This document shows positions 10,376 to 19,432 of a stretch of 33,963 nt of DNA, piece by piece. Each line of letters begins with the position of its first letter. The first letter of the stretch is position 1. The translations under genes and the position numbers were made by a program. This DNA is from Hyphochytrium catenoides (taxonomy: Eukaryota; Sar; Hyphochytriomycetes; Hyphochytriales; Hyphochytriaceae), in contig FLMG01001098.1 in the NCBI GenBank assembly GCA_900088475.1, forward strand, positions 1 through 33,963. The letters are read 5' to 3'. The notes beneath the pieces were generated by a model, which searched no databases, was not told the DNA's origin, and was given only the letters and a program-made list of their open reading frames with translations.

Positions 10376-12003
10376 GCTGAAATTACTCTGTGTGAGTGCT
10401 CGCTTCTTTGTCGGAGAGAATAAAGGAAAGAATGTTTAATTGTCCTGGAACGTTTACTTATGACGAACTCTAAGGCTAGTGAGACTTTTCTGCAGTGGGC
10501 TGCTTCGGTCGACCATCCTACTATCCTAACTCAAGAATAGACCCCATCGCTGTCAACATTGGGTTAGGGTTAGGGCGAGCGCCGCAGAGCGCGGAGCTGG
10601 CCCACTAGCAGTACCTCCCGCCTCCGTCGGCTTTCGATAGATGATATCTATGGTGGAAGCCATCGAGGTGTCCTAGACCGCCGCCATCCGTGCTCCGCCA
10701 CTCTGACCCATCAGTACGCTGTCTGCGCACTTATATTTAGATATGGTTGCTAAAAATGGAAGGAAGAGGTGGTAATCCTCGCAAGAGACAGGTCAGAAAA
10801 CAAGCTCGTTACATCCCGTGATGAGATACCTGCAGATCGTCTTCCATCCTTGCCGCAGCCTTCTTCGAAGTATAGTGACTTATGATATCGCTAGGGGAGA
10901 GCCAGGATGGTTTCCCCGTTGGCTGAAAGGTCAAGCAAAGTGGATAGACACATTCCCACCCGAGCGCCAGTACCTTAAGTGGTTGCCGATCTCCATCTGT
11001 TTGACTTGTGCCTACAACTAGAGGAAGACGAACAAAGCGGATTCCTGGTACTCAGCAGAGAGGAACGGTGTGTTCTTTGCTGGAGGAGCCGAGGTGCCGG
11101 GGGGAAAATGAAATTTGTTTTCTCGATACTGCCCGACCACTAGATAATACTTGGCTCTTCATTTGATGGCGACTACGGAGGCCTGCTTATAAGAAGAAGA
11201 AGAGAGCTATTAGCCACACCATCAGACCAACCAAGAAGAAGAGCCCCATCCTCCTATTTTATTTCGAAAAAGGCCAGAGGAGACTAGAACTCGAATGATG
11301 ATGGGGAGCAACGAGGTTTATCATCATCATAAATAGCAGGAGATGTCATCATCAAGTATCGGGCAGAACCCTATCAAATCCCACCACCAGATGATTGAAT
11401 GATAGCAGAACACCTACGAAGCCTATAAAGGGCAGAGAGAGCCGTGGCCTCACCCCGCCTCCCTGCTGGTCAGCAAGTGTTGAGACCCCAGCAGCAAAGT
11501 GTTACAGCTAGAAATCTGCTAGAGGAGGTTACATTATTATTATTAATATCCCAGCCCGCCTCGGCTGTAGGCATCAGCAGCAGCGGAAGGTTGCAGAGGG
11601 GAATGGAGGAGGGCGGAAGAGGGTTGACAAAAAAGGACTTTGTAACGACGCAAGGTAGGTAGGTGGTTTAGATGCAGACAAGACGGTGAATCCCCACGGG
11701 ATTCTATACTAACCTTATAAAAAATATATACTGTAGTTCTACCACTAGTTTCTAGGAGTATTATTATTGGTCTTGGACGCTTCTTTGAGGGCCACACAAG
11801 CTTATCATAAAGGCTGCACGTTGAGCCTTTCTACATAATGTTGACCGTTACATCGTGCACTGCCATCATCCACATTGTTACTGCCTAGAAAGAACTAACG
11901 CTACTGGTTCCCTCTCCACATGAGACCTCCATGTTCATGGCGGAGTGCACTCCTTCAGGTGATAGGTAAAGTCATGATTTTGTGCGCTCCATTCTGAGGA
12001 TGA
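10376..12003. other. Intergenic, no gene supported
   Basis: This holds the upstream region of the minus-strand vWA gene and, beyond it, mixed sequence with ATCATC/GATGAT-rich patches near 11290-11400. A 36-codon minus-strand frame from ATG at 10663 to TGA at 10553 reads through the internal telomeric repeat; nothing supports its translation. The 67-codon frame at 10818-11021 opens with GTG and matches nothing I know. Confidence 0.5.
10561..10575 (+). repeat. Short interstitial telomeric repeat
   Basis: GGGTTAGGGTTAGGG, two and a half perfect TTAGGG units, lies about 186 bp upstream of the start codon of the vWA gene. On that gene's strand it reads CCCTAACCCTAACCC. The units are purer than most of the array at the left edge. 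It may be a DNA-repair or telomere-insertion scar, or a promoter element comparable to plant telo-boxes; position is the only support for the latter. Confidence 0.85.
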
Positions 12004-12165
12004 AGTGTGTCGGGTGCGCCTTTGTGCATACAAAAATGTCTCCTCCCCTTCCTTTGCAAGCGTTGTTCTGGCATTGATTGTGCCATGTGTCGGCATCCCA
12101 ACAAAGGGATGAGGATACTTCTCCCTCTAACATGGAATGCGAGGGAACGCTTATCGGCTCCTTGA
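12004..12165 (+). other. AN1-type zinc-finger-like coding fragment
   Basis: One plus-strand frame, open between TGA at 12001 and TGA at 12163, contains CIQKCLLPFLCKRCSG followed by IDCAMCRHPNK. The spacing C-x9-C-x2-C-x4-C-x2-C-R, with LPF before the second cysteine, matches the middle of AN1 zinc fingers such as those of ZFAND1/ZFAND2 proteins, in which the last metal ligand here is normally His. The first cysteine pair is unclear and the distal His-x5-His-x-Cys is missing in this frame. There is no start codon in frame. It may be an exon of an unrecognised gene, a relic, or a chance match. It lies ~420 bp upstream of another Cys-rich gene on the same strand. Confidence 0.33.
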
Positions 12166-12581
12166 CGCCCATCATCGTGCTCTCTAAAAGGTCCTAACAC
12201 TGACAGTGCTCATGATTGCACTGAAAAGGGATAGGAGATTTCTCCCCGAGCAAAAATAGAGAAGATAGAAACAGCTAAATGATAGGTAGCAGATCCTCAA
12301 CATCAGCAGCATCAGCCAATAACTCGCAACAGCAATAGCACGAAACCATACTTGCTAGCATCATGCTCACGGCTTATTGCTAGTGGAACTAATTTGAAGA
12401 TGATCTTATCCCAGTCAGTTGGTGTTCCTGCTCAGATTGCTTGGAGCGAGAATTTCCAAGGCTCTGGAGAAGATGTAATAGTTCTCTGCTAGTTGTCTTG
12501 TCCCGCCCATCATGCTCATAGTAGTAGGTCAGTATTCAACTTTGAGTGGAACCACCACGACAAAGCGTGAAGTGAAGGACG
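12166..12581. other. Intergenic; likely 5' region of the downstream gene
   Basis: No coding frame is supported. The sequence contains CAGCAG/ATCAGC-rich patches near 12295-12330. It would include the promoter and leader of the gene starting at 12582. No TATA box or other unambiguous promoter element was identified. Confidence 0.45.
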
Positions 12582-13235
12582 ATGAGTGCACCTAACACTA
12601 CTCAGATGAAGATATTCGCACCGAATGGTGCAGTACCAAGAAGTGTGGCACCCAAAAACCAGTCAGCGCTGCTTTACAAAGGTCGGAGCTTCACTTGCAA
12701 TGGCTGTCAGACCGTTGTCTGTGAGGAGCTGTGGCAGTGCAGGCATTCGAAGTGCTATAACAAGAGCATGGTTAACCATATCTGTGACGAGTCACCTTCA
12801 GAAACCTACGATCTGTGTACCGGCTGTTACGTTAACCCAGCGATTGGATCTTCGCACTCAAAACATCCCTTTGTTTGTATCACCTCATCTGGAAAGTCTG
12901 AGCCATTGTGTCCAACCAGGAGGCAAGACTTGCAGCATTTTAAAGAACAAGAGGAAGAAGAAAAGCGACGAGTCGAGCGTGAAAGACAAAGGCAACGGGA
13001 GGAAGCAGAGGAGGCGGAGCGAATGCGAGATCCACAGTATCGCATCCAAAAACAACTCGTTTTGCAGCAGCAAGAAGCAAATCGGCTGGCGCGTCAGATG
13101 ATGCAGCAGCAAAGGAATGCGCAATGGGAGATGCAACGGCAGCAGCAAAGACAGAGCCAAATGATGATGTTCAACCAACAGATGATGATGTGGCGGATGC
13201 AGCAAAATCATCAACATCACCACCATGGTTATTAG
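12582..13235 (+). CDS. ZZ-like zinc-binding protein with coiled-coil, Gln/Met-rich tail
   Basis: Single open frame from ATG (GACGATGAGT) to TAG, 217 aa. Residues ~36-98 are Cys/His-rich: C39-x2-C42, C47, C53, C58, C68, DLCTGC (C79, C82) and HSKHPF (H92, H95). The order CxxC ... DLCxxC ... HxxxHPF resembles ZZ-type zinc fingers, which bind two zinc ions and often recognise N-terminal residues or histone tails; the extra cysteines C47-C68 make it a divergent version. Residues ~118-150 are highly charged (EQEEEEKRRVERERQRQREE), predicted coiled coil. The tail ~150-217 is dominated by Gln, Met and Arg and ends HQHHHHGY. No membrane segment is present. Function is unknown; ligand binding and self-association through the coil are inference. 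Confidence 0.78.
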   Translation: MSAPNTTQMKIFAPNGAVPRSVAPKNQSALLYKGRSFTCNGCQTVVCEELWQCRHSKCYNKSMVNHICDESPSETYDLCTGCYVNPAIGSSHSKHPFVCITSSGKSEPLCPTRRQDLQHFKEQEEEEKRRVERERQRQREEAEEAERMRDPQYRIQKQLVLQQQEANRLARQMMQQQRNAQWEMQRQQQRQSQMMMFNQQMMMWRMQQNHQHHHHGY

Positions 13236-13867
13236 TTCTGGAAGTATTTATATCTACTAACGCGCCATAAAACACTAAGCTTTTACTTTGGTGCAACGCC
13301 ATGAAGGCTTTAGATCTAAGCCTCAAAGAATAAGCCAATAGAAGGGGGAATCAGTAGAATAAGCTCGTCGCGGCTTGTCAACGGACAGGTGCCGCATTCT
13401 GGCAAAGGAGGAATTCAGATAGGTAACTCCTTCACTCCTGACCCCAGAAATGCTCTGCACAGGCAAGAGGACCTTAACTGCGGACAGTAGCTCCAGCGCT
13501 GCCAAAAAAGCGACCCCATGTGCTCTCGAAGAGATGCTCCAAGATCTATGATCTACCGTGTTGCTCAATCGCCCAGCGCATGGCAATCTTCTTCCAGCAG
13601 TAAGGTGTTCTTCAGGAGCTGGTGCCATCTTCCTTTTCTGAACAATGGACGGGACCCCGGAGGGCTTTCTTTGATACTCAATGTTGTGAACCTACGGAGG
13701 ATAAAGATAGAGAGCGAACGCGAGCGGCGAATAGCAGTCTGATTACTCAGTGCATGATGAGGTCGTATACGCAGGCATTCATGGATGTCTAGTGTTATTA
13801 AGGTCCTTCTATCTTGACTGACTCTTTTCTAAAAGATCTCAAGGTATGTTAGCAGATTTGTCTCTTG
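13236..13867. other. Intergenic between the ZZ-like gene and the NHL gene
   Basis: No gene is supported. A 101-codon minus-strand frame starting at ATG 13628 and a plus-strand frame interrupted by stops overlap each other and match nothing I recognise. The sequence TTGACTGACTCTTTTCTAAAAG ending near 13836 looks like an intron 3' end on the plus strand (branch-like CTGAC, then pyrimidines, then AAG), which prompted the small-gene model listed next. Confidence 0.4.
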
Positions 13868-14227
13868 ATGATGGTGAGGAAGGTAAGGAGAATATCCCCT
13901 TCCCAGTCAATACCCTCAGAGGAAGAGGATAAGAAAACGAAGAGGAAGGACAACGGGAAGACGAGAGAACAAGAGTCTCAACAATCAATACTTATTATCC
14001 TCTTGTTCGTTAAAGATGCCAGAAAAAGATGGATGATGAACGTCTCCTAAACGTGAGGTTAGAGAGGAGGAGGCTGTATCGGCACCATCAAGTAATGGAA
14101 ATAAGAACTACCATCATGGCAGCTAAGGGAAGCTCAGCTCTCCTTTGGGGAAATCGCTCCGGAACTTCTCTATGGTAGTGATGGCTACGCAGATCTCCCC
14201 GAAAACTTCAGAACTTCCTTATGCTAA
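13868..14227 (+). CDS. Possible small spliced gene (49 aa), doubtful
   Basis: A model with normal-sized introns can be drawn: exon ATG 13868-13882, intron 13883-14022 (GTAAGG...GCCAG, 140 nt), exon 14023-14052, intron 14053-14122 (GTGAGG...GGCAG, 70 nt), exon 14123-14227 ending TAA. All joins are in phase. The last exon reads LREAQLSFGEIAPELLYG and on to LPENFRTSLC, which looks far more protein-like than other intergenic frames. The same frame continues past this TAA to a second in-frame TAA (14291) and a TAG (14366) with a Pro-rich stretch, so it may instead be the 3' part of a decayed larger gene. It ends tail to tail with the NHL gene, 217 bp away. The family is not recognised. Confidence 0.2.
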
Positions 14228-14444
14228 CGAGGCGACTACCCAGTGGTGCCTCCACCAGCTCCACCCACGGTGCAATTAGCGCAAGATTTGTAACAGCGTC
14301 AATGGCAATCATCCAACAAGGAGCAGGCCAAAGCTCAGTTTGGAAAAGACAGAAAAAGTGGCGCCTAGTAGATTTGCAAGAGACTATTATTGGACCCCGG
14401 CAGGGATCAATCAGCGCAATCAGCTCATCAGTCGGATGTCAATC

Positions 14445-15647
14445 TTATGTTATCTTACGGATTCTGTTGTTGATGCTATCTGCTATATAGATGTAGCCGT
14501 TCGTATCGATTGCCATGCCCCACGCGAGGCTAAGTAATGACGTGTTTAGCGGACCATCTTGGTACCCGGAAACGGACCCAACGATGGTGGAAACATTTCG
14601 ATCAGGCGTTATCTTCCTGATTCTTGTAGCATCTCCTACGTACACATTATTGAATAAGTCCACCGCGATGCCCCATATGTCTTTTGAGAACACGGCCGCT
14701 GTACCCTGCCCATCCGCAAAGCCGGCATAGCCAGCCCCCGCTAAGGTGCTCACAACTCCCGTGGCGTAGTTTACTTTGCGAACCACCCGGTTTCCGACGT
14801 CAGTGATGTACAGAGAGCCGTTGTTGTCGGAGGCAATACCTTGTGGCCAATAGAACCGGGCACTCTGAGCTGGCCCATCTACGTAGCCCGGGCTACCTTG
14901 ACCAGCGAGGGTGGAAACATATCCTGATGGGGATATCTTCCGTATTAAGAAGTTCCAGTTGTCTGTGACGTATAGATTTCCTTCTTGGTCGAGAGTGAGA
15001 TCCCACGGTGTATTGAACCGAGCATAAATACCTTGACCGTCGGCATATCCGGCAGAACCTGCGCCGGCAATTGTTGACACTGCCCCAGAGGGTGAGATTT
15101 TCCTAATCTTGTGATTGCCTCGATCTACCACGTAGATGTTATTCGACGAGTCTACCTGCAGAGACAGTGGATTTGAAAATCGAGCCGATGTTCCATATCC
15201 ATCAGCCGAGCCGCTGCTCCCGCTACCAGCGATAGTTGAGACGTATCCCGACGGTGAGATCTGTCGGATGACGTGGTTGGCAGAGTCACTGACGTACACG
15301 GTCCCGTTCAGGCTAATGGAAACATCGCTTGGGAGGGAAAACTTCGAGGTAGTGCCTGGGCCGTCCGCATATCCTGCGGTACTACCGGCGACGGTGCTGA
15401 TGTTACTGTACAGCAGAGGACTTGAAGACCGATTTGATGAGGATTCACTCGGACGCTCTGTGCTTTCTTCTCCGGACGTACCCAGGGTTGCCGTCTCTTC
15501 AGTAGAACTAAAGAGGCGAAGTTCAATGATAACTATGCCTAGGACCATACCGGAGAGCAGTACAACGAGAAGGCATACTGCGAATATTTTTGCCAATCGA
15601 GTGCGGCGGTTGCGGAGTGACTTTTCTTCGTCGGCAAGAACACTCAT
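14445..15647 (-). CDS. Membrane-anchored six-bladed NHL-repeat beta-propeller
   Basis: Single exon from ATG to TAA, 400 aa. N-terminus: a basic stretch (RNRRTR) before one hydrophobic segment at about 21-41, read as a signal anchor that leaves the N-terminus in the cytosol and the rest outside or in the lumen. A Ser/Thr-rich stalk (~46-80) follows. Six NHL-type repeats fill the rest, each of ~52 residues and starting VSTIAG or VSTLAG, with a GYADG-like turn and ending IRKI; the protein stops exactly at the end of blade six (NNRIRKIT), so the propeller is complete. Several N-glycosylation sequons (NRS, NIS, NGT, NGS, NVS, NTS) support an exposed location. NHL propellers bind proteins, RNA or sugars; the ligand here is unknown. 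A CCGTAAG donor-like site sits 3 codons before the stop, so a spliced extension cannot be excluded. Confidence 0.88.
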   Translation of the reverse strand: MSVLADEEKSLRNRRTRLAKIFAVCLLVVLLSGMVLGIVIIELRLFSSTEETATLGTSGEESTERPSESSSNRSSSPLLYSNISTVAGSTAGYADGPGTTSKFSLPSDVSISLNGTVYVSDSANHVIRQISPSGYVSTIAGSGSSGSADGYGTSARFSNPLSLQVDSSNNIYVVDRGNHKIRKISPSGAVSTIAGAGSAGYADGQGIYARFNTPWDLTLDQEGNLYVTDNWNFLIRKISPSGYVSTLAGQGSPGYVDGPAQSARFYWPQGIASDNNGSLYITDVGNRVVRKVNYATGVVSTLAGAGYAGFADGQGTAAVFSKDIWGIAVDLFNNVYVGDATRIRKITPDRNVSTIVGSVSGYQDGPLNTSLLSLAWGMAIDTNGYIYIADSINNRIRKIT

Positions 15648-17818
15648 CTTGACCCGCTGTGCTTTTTTTCGTCTCTAAACTTCTCGCTTATCAGGGGCCG
15701 TGGATTTTAAAGATGAAATGTAATGGAACTCTGCCTGTCAGTGTGCATTATTAGCATCTGCGGGCCCATAGAGCCGTGCTATGATATCCCGAGCTTCAGA
15801 GGATTGCTCTCTGACTACCAAGGGGCTTACGGCTCCACCTGCTGCTCTGTGGTGCTGAAATCCGTTATTGCATCCTCTTAAGGGGAAAAACTAGTATGGT
15901 TCCAGGAACGGCAAAGTAGAAGACAAAGGAGCGATTGAAAGCTGTCACCTCATCAGCAAACGAACGGAGACGGGCAATTTTTTCTAAAAAGCAAACGCTG
16001 ATGGTGATCAGTCACCCGAGAACTGCGCAGTATAGAGCATCATATCGAAGAGGTTTCTTCCGTGTAGGACAGATATCTAATCTACTCCGGCTGCCCTACG
16101 TTACTGCTCCATTCCTACAGATCATCCACATGTTATCACAACTGCGTCGGATTGTTAACATCATCTTGCTTTGCTATGAAAGAAATGAGAGCGTATGACG
16201 GAACCAAAACAAAAAGGGCTGCCCTCTCCCCTTAACCCATCCCAGCATATCTCCCGCAAAAAATAGAACTACACTGCCCTGCGCTCTGCTTGTGAGAAGT
16301 GGGCTGTGATGGTGACAAGCCGGAGGAATGATGACCTATTCGTTTCCTTCGCCCTGCAAATCCTGAGCCAGGCATCACCGCCGTTTTATCATCCTGCTGC
16401 TTTGCAACTGAGCATGCACAATGCCTAGCCGGACTTCCCCCCAACCTCGCTCCCTTCTGCCGCGATCCCGCACATATCACTACTACTGCCGTGTGGTCAC
16501 TCTGCTGCTGTGCACTGATAGAATTGTATGATGACAGGCTCTGTATGACCAATGATGAGTGATGAAGGCAGGTGGATGGGTATCGCAAGGTCTGCTGCGG
16601 CTGGATAGAGTGGATGCAGTCTCTCGCTAACGAAAACTTAGGAACTGGACCTGTTGTGCCCCTCCCTAACTTTATAATAGAGGTGAAACGACCACCACGC
16701 CGCAGATATAATAATGTATCTAAATATTACAAAGCTTGGGAGTAACGGCCGCCAGAACCGATTGGGAGGCATATTCTATTATTGGCAATCCTTTTACATA
16801 AACCCATCAGAGGGCAGGCAAAAGCTAGGCAAGTTTCCCCATCATCGGATCGTGGCCGCTTAGGCCAGTGCAGAGAAGCAGCAGCAGCGCTATCTGTGCG
16901 CCCTTCCTTGTGAGCCTCTCTCGTGATCTTCTTCTTATTCCCTGGCAGAAACAAAGATGATGATGGGAAGGTAACGGGTTCTTATGATGGGAAAGGCCGA
17001 AGGGGTAACGGGTCACCCATCGTGGGAGGAATGGAGGAGAAGAGGACGCGATGGGAGCCGTTGTTGGGGATTGCAGAGAGATAGGCGCGGGGAAGAGGGC
17101 CTCCTTCCTTTGAGCGCCTAGCAAATAGGAAGTAGTAGCTCACTCATCTTTGTTGGTGGGCAACTACCTGAGCTAATTCTTGTTGCTTGTTCGTAACGTG
17201 GGTCACGGAGCCTTCTTTGCAGCAAATAGACTACGATTCTTCCCTCTTTCGGCTGTTTTTCCGGTCGAATGTTGTTGCTTGGTTGTTGTCCTCCTCCAAA
17301 GAAAAGGGTAGGAGTTAATCATGTTTAGGGTCGGACGGAGCATTAGCAGACACGGTGATATGGTTCTGCCAGCTCTTTTAGGCTAAGCTTAATACAGGAG
17401 GAGAAGATGTTGCCTTTTTAATTGACAATCTTCCTGTCTCTGCCACGCTGTCCGCGACGAGATGCTCCTCTTCTTCCTCTTGCTGCACCACCGTCATCAT
17501 AAGGTCCATTCTGCGTATCATTAATTTCTCCTTTGTCGCATTCCTGACGCTTGTCAGCGGTGAGCCCTACCACCATCATCGTCCGCGAAAGTATTGTTTT
17601 CTACTACCTCGCTAGACGCAAATCTAAAGCTTCTGCTTGCATAAGGAGGCACCTTGTAGGAAGGAAAAGTTCCCAGCCACAGCACCTCTTATTATCAGAC
17701 ACAGCAGGGAGGCGGAACACGGGAAGCAGCTGCGCCGCGACACTGGTTGATTGTAGCGGAGAGAAGCCACTTCTTGTCTTCAGCAGAGAAACATCCTGTC
17801 CATTTCGCAGATAAGGCA
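15648..17818. other. Intergenic, no gene supported
   Basis: About 2.2 kb separating two divergent genes (NHL on minus, membrane protein on plus), so it should hold both promoters and leaders. The longer frames (15935-16198 plus, 16232-16588 minus, 16825-17124 minus) all open with TTG, not ATG, and show no domain. Short GATGATGGG-like and CATCATC patches are scattered through 16950-17600. Confidence 0.5.
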
Positions 17819-19432
17819 ATGGGAACAGAGGCAGATAGTCAGAAGTTGCGGGTGCGACCAATTCCTGACGAGCAACTGAAGAAACTTAGGACTGCCCGGA
17901 GAGTATGTGTCCTGAAGGACTTCAATGGCGAAGAGCGCCTCTTAAGTGGCGAGCAGGGAGCGCAGTTTCGTCACTATTGGTGGAAGCCAAGGCTGGGATG
18001 GTTCCTATGTGTGGTCGTATGTTACCTATTGGGCTACTTCGGACCGACCGGACCCGGAATGAGCCTTGAGATTTTCGGAGAGTATAGGAACGTGGCGATC
18101 CAGGTGATAGCCAAACTTATTGTCGCACTTATCGGAGGTGTCCTGGCTTATCCCTTGGAATTGCTCTTTGGCATGTTCTTTGAAGCCTTCCCTGCCGTTC
18201 ACGAGGATGTCTCGGAGCTTGTCTGCATTGCTAATAGGCAAAGGAATATTCCGACCATCGTGAAGCTTCTACGCAAGGGCTACTATGCTTTGCCTTCACT
18301 GCTGCTATTCAGTGCTGCCATGGGTCAGCTGGATCCTTTGGCCCCTTTAGTGATAGGCACGGAGAGTGTCACAGGAACCGCGTATCCTGTCACAGCAGAA
18401 GACCCAGAGCGCCCCCTCAGTGCGATGGAGCTACTCATCGGCGCTTCTCGCATCTTTCCTGTCAGCATAGGTGAAATGTGGGCCGAGCCAAATATGTCAG
18501 GTTCGTACTACATGTCGTCGACAACCTATAGAACGCAGCTACCGCCCTTTCTGTATCTTCAATGCGCCATTGACCAGAGTACAATCGAGCTATGCTCAGC
18601 CCCTGCATCAATAGTTCTCGAAAACCCAATGACAAACGGTACGCTGGAGGTAATCACACCCAGTTCCGGGCTGTATAATGTGACGTGCGCCATATGTTCT
18701 CCTTACATGGATGTCAGCAACAACACATGGCTCTACAATTGGGAAGAAGAAAGCGGCTATGAGACCTGGATACCTGTTCTAGTCAACCGATCCATCCTCG
18801 CGGCCGAGGCGAGGATGCCTGCGTCCATGGAGGCGTGGAAAGCCTTTGTTAACTTGACTTATGAGACCGAGAGCGACAAGGAACTCGCAATGAGTCTGTG
18901 CACGATGAGGGAGATGATGATCACCCTCGGTCAACATGTCTTCGGATTCCTCAACGGTGTCAATGATGGCTATCTTTTTTGCCCTGAGGGCAAAATATGT
19001 CGGGTAGACGCGGAAGCTAGCCAGGAGTATTATATTCTTAGCGGAGCGCGGTACATTCTTATGTGCCCACCAGTGCTAGCCTGCCTAGTGGTATTGCTCA
19101 GTGTTTATAGGACGAGAATGGTGCTCACGAGATGTGGGCTTGCGTCTGTTGCAGAAGTGTCTGCTAAGCAGTACTCGACGCAGACAATAATCACTGACCT
19201 CCTCTTAGAAGGCTCAGCCTGTAGCCATTATTGCGCGACAGATAACGCAACATCCTGTACGCGGACACTGGCTACAGCGCTAGTTGTCCGCAAGGACAAA
19301 CCAAACGGAAGCGCTCACATTTCTTGGGAATCTGTCGGGGCACAGGAGGCGAATTGGTTACATGCGCACGTTGGAAGTCATCTTCTAGACAGACGAGAGC
19401 TGGTTGATGGTGTTGATGACAAAAGGGATTAG
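17819..19432 (+). CDS. Multi-pass membrane protein with large glycosylation-rich loop, family unknown
   Basis: Start chosen at ATG 17819 (GGCAATGGGAACAG); the frame is open upstream to a TTG at 17747 but there is no earlier ATG. 537 aa, TAG stop, no intron needed. Hydrophobic segments: ~60-75 (WFLCVVVCYLLGYFG), ~93-125 (long, probably one or two passes), ~155-170 and ~411-430. Between ~171 and ~410 lies a large hydrophilic loop with sequons at N225, N273, N287, N301, N323 and N345 and cysteines at 249, 259, 290, 293, 361, 388 and 394, so this loop is probably extracellular or lumenal and disulfide-bonded. The C-terminal ~105 residues would be cytosolic and contain CSHYCATDNATSC, a small Cys cluster. 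I do not recognise the family. A receptor, transporter accessory or surface protein are all possible; none is supported by a motif. Confidence 0.8.
   Translation: MGTEADSQKLRVRPIPDEQLKKLRTARRVCVLKDFNGEERLLSGEQGAQFRHYWWKPRLGWFLCVVVCYLLGYFGPTGPGMSLEIFGEYRNVAIQVIAKLIVALIGGVLAYPLELLFGMFFEAFPAVHEDVSELVCIANRQRNIPTIVKLLRKGYYALPSLLLFSAAMGQLDPLAPLVIGTESVTGTAYPVTAEDPERPLSAMELLIGASRIFPVSIGEMWAEPNMSGSYYMSSTTYRTQLPPFLYLQCAIDQSTIELCSAPASIVLENPMTNGTLEVITPSSGLYNVTCAICSPYMDVSNNTWLYNWEEESGYETWIPVLVNRSILAAEARMPASMEAWKAFVNLTYETESDKELAMSLCTMREMMITLGQHVFGFLNGVNDGYLFCPEGKICRVDAEASQEYYILSGARYILMCPPVLACLVVLLSVYRTRMVLTRCGLASVAEVSAKQYSTQTIITDLLLEGSACSHYCATDNATSCTRTLATALVVRKDKPNGSAHISWESVGAQEANWLHAHVGSHLLDRRELVDGVDDKRD

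Noticed and set aside
14092-14122. A 31-nt intron in the small plus-strand gene model
   Set aside because: Far shorter than the 64-177 nt introns measured in this window; the 70-nt alternative (14053-14122) is in phase and has a better donor.
15136-15678. 180-codon plus-strand frame
   Set aside because: Antisense to the NHL gene; the repeat periodicity of the minus-strand protein explains it.
16232-17124. Minus-strand frames of 118 and 99 codons
   Set aside because: They open with TTG only, have no ATG, no domain and low-complexity content.
17747-17818. Upstream extension of the membrane protein
   Set aside because: The frame is open but begins with TTG; the first ATG is at 17819 and the added residues look like untranslated leader.
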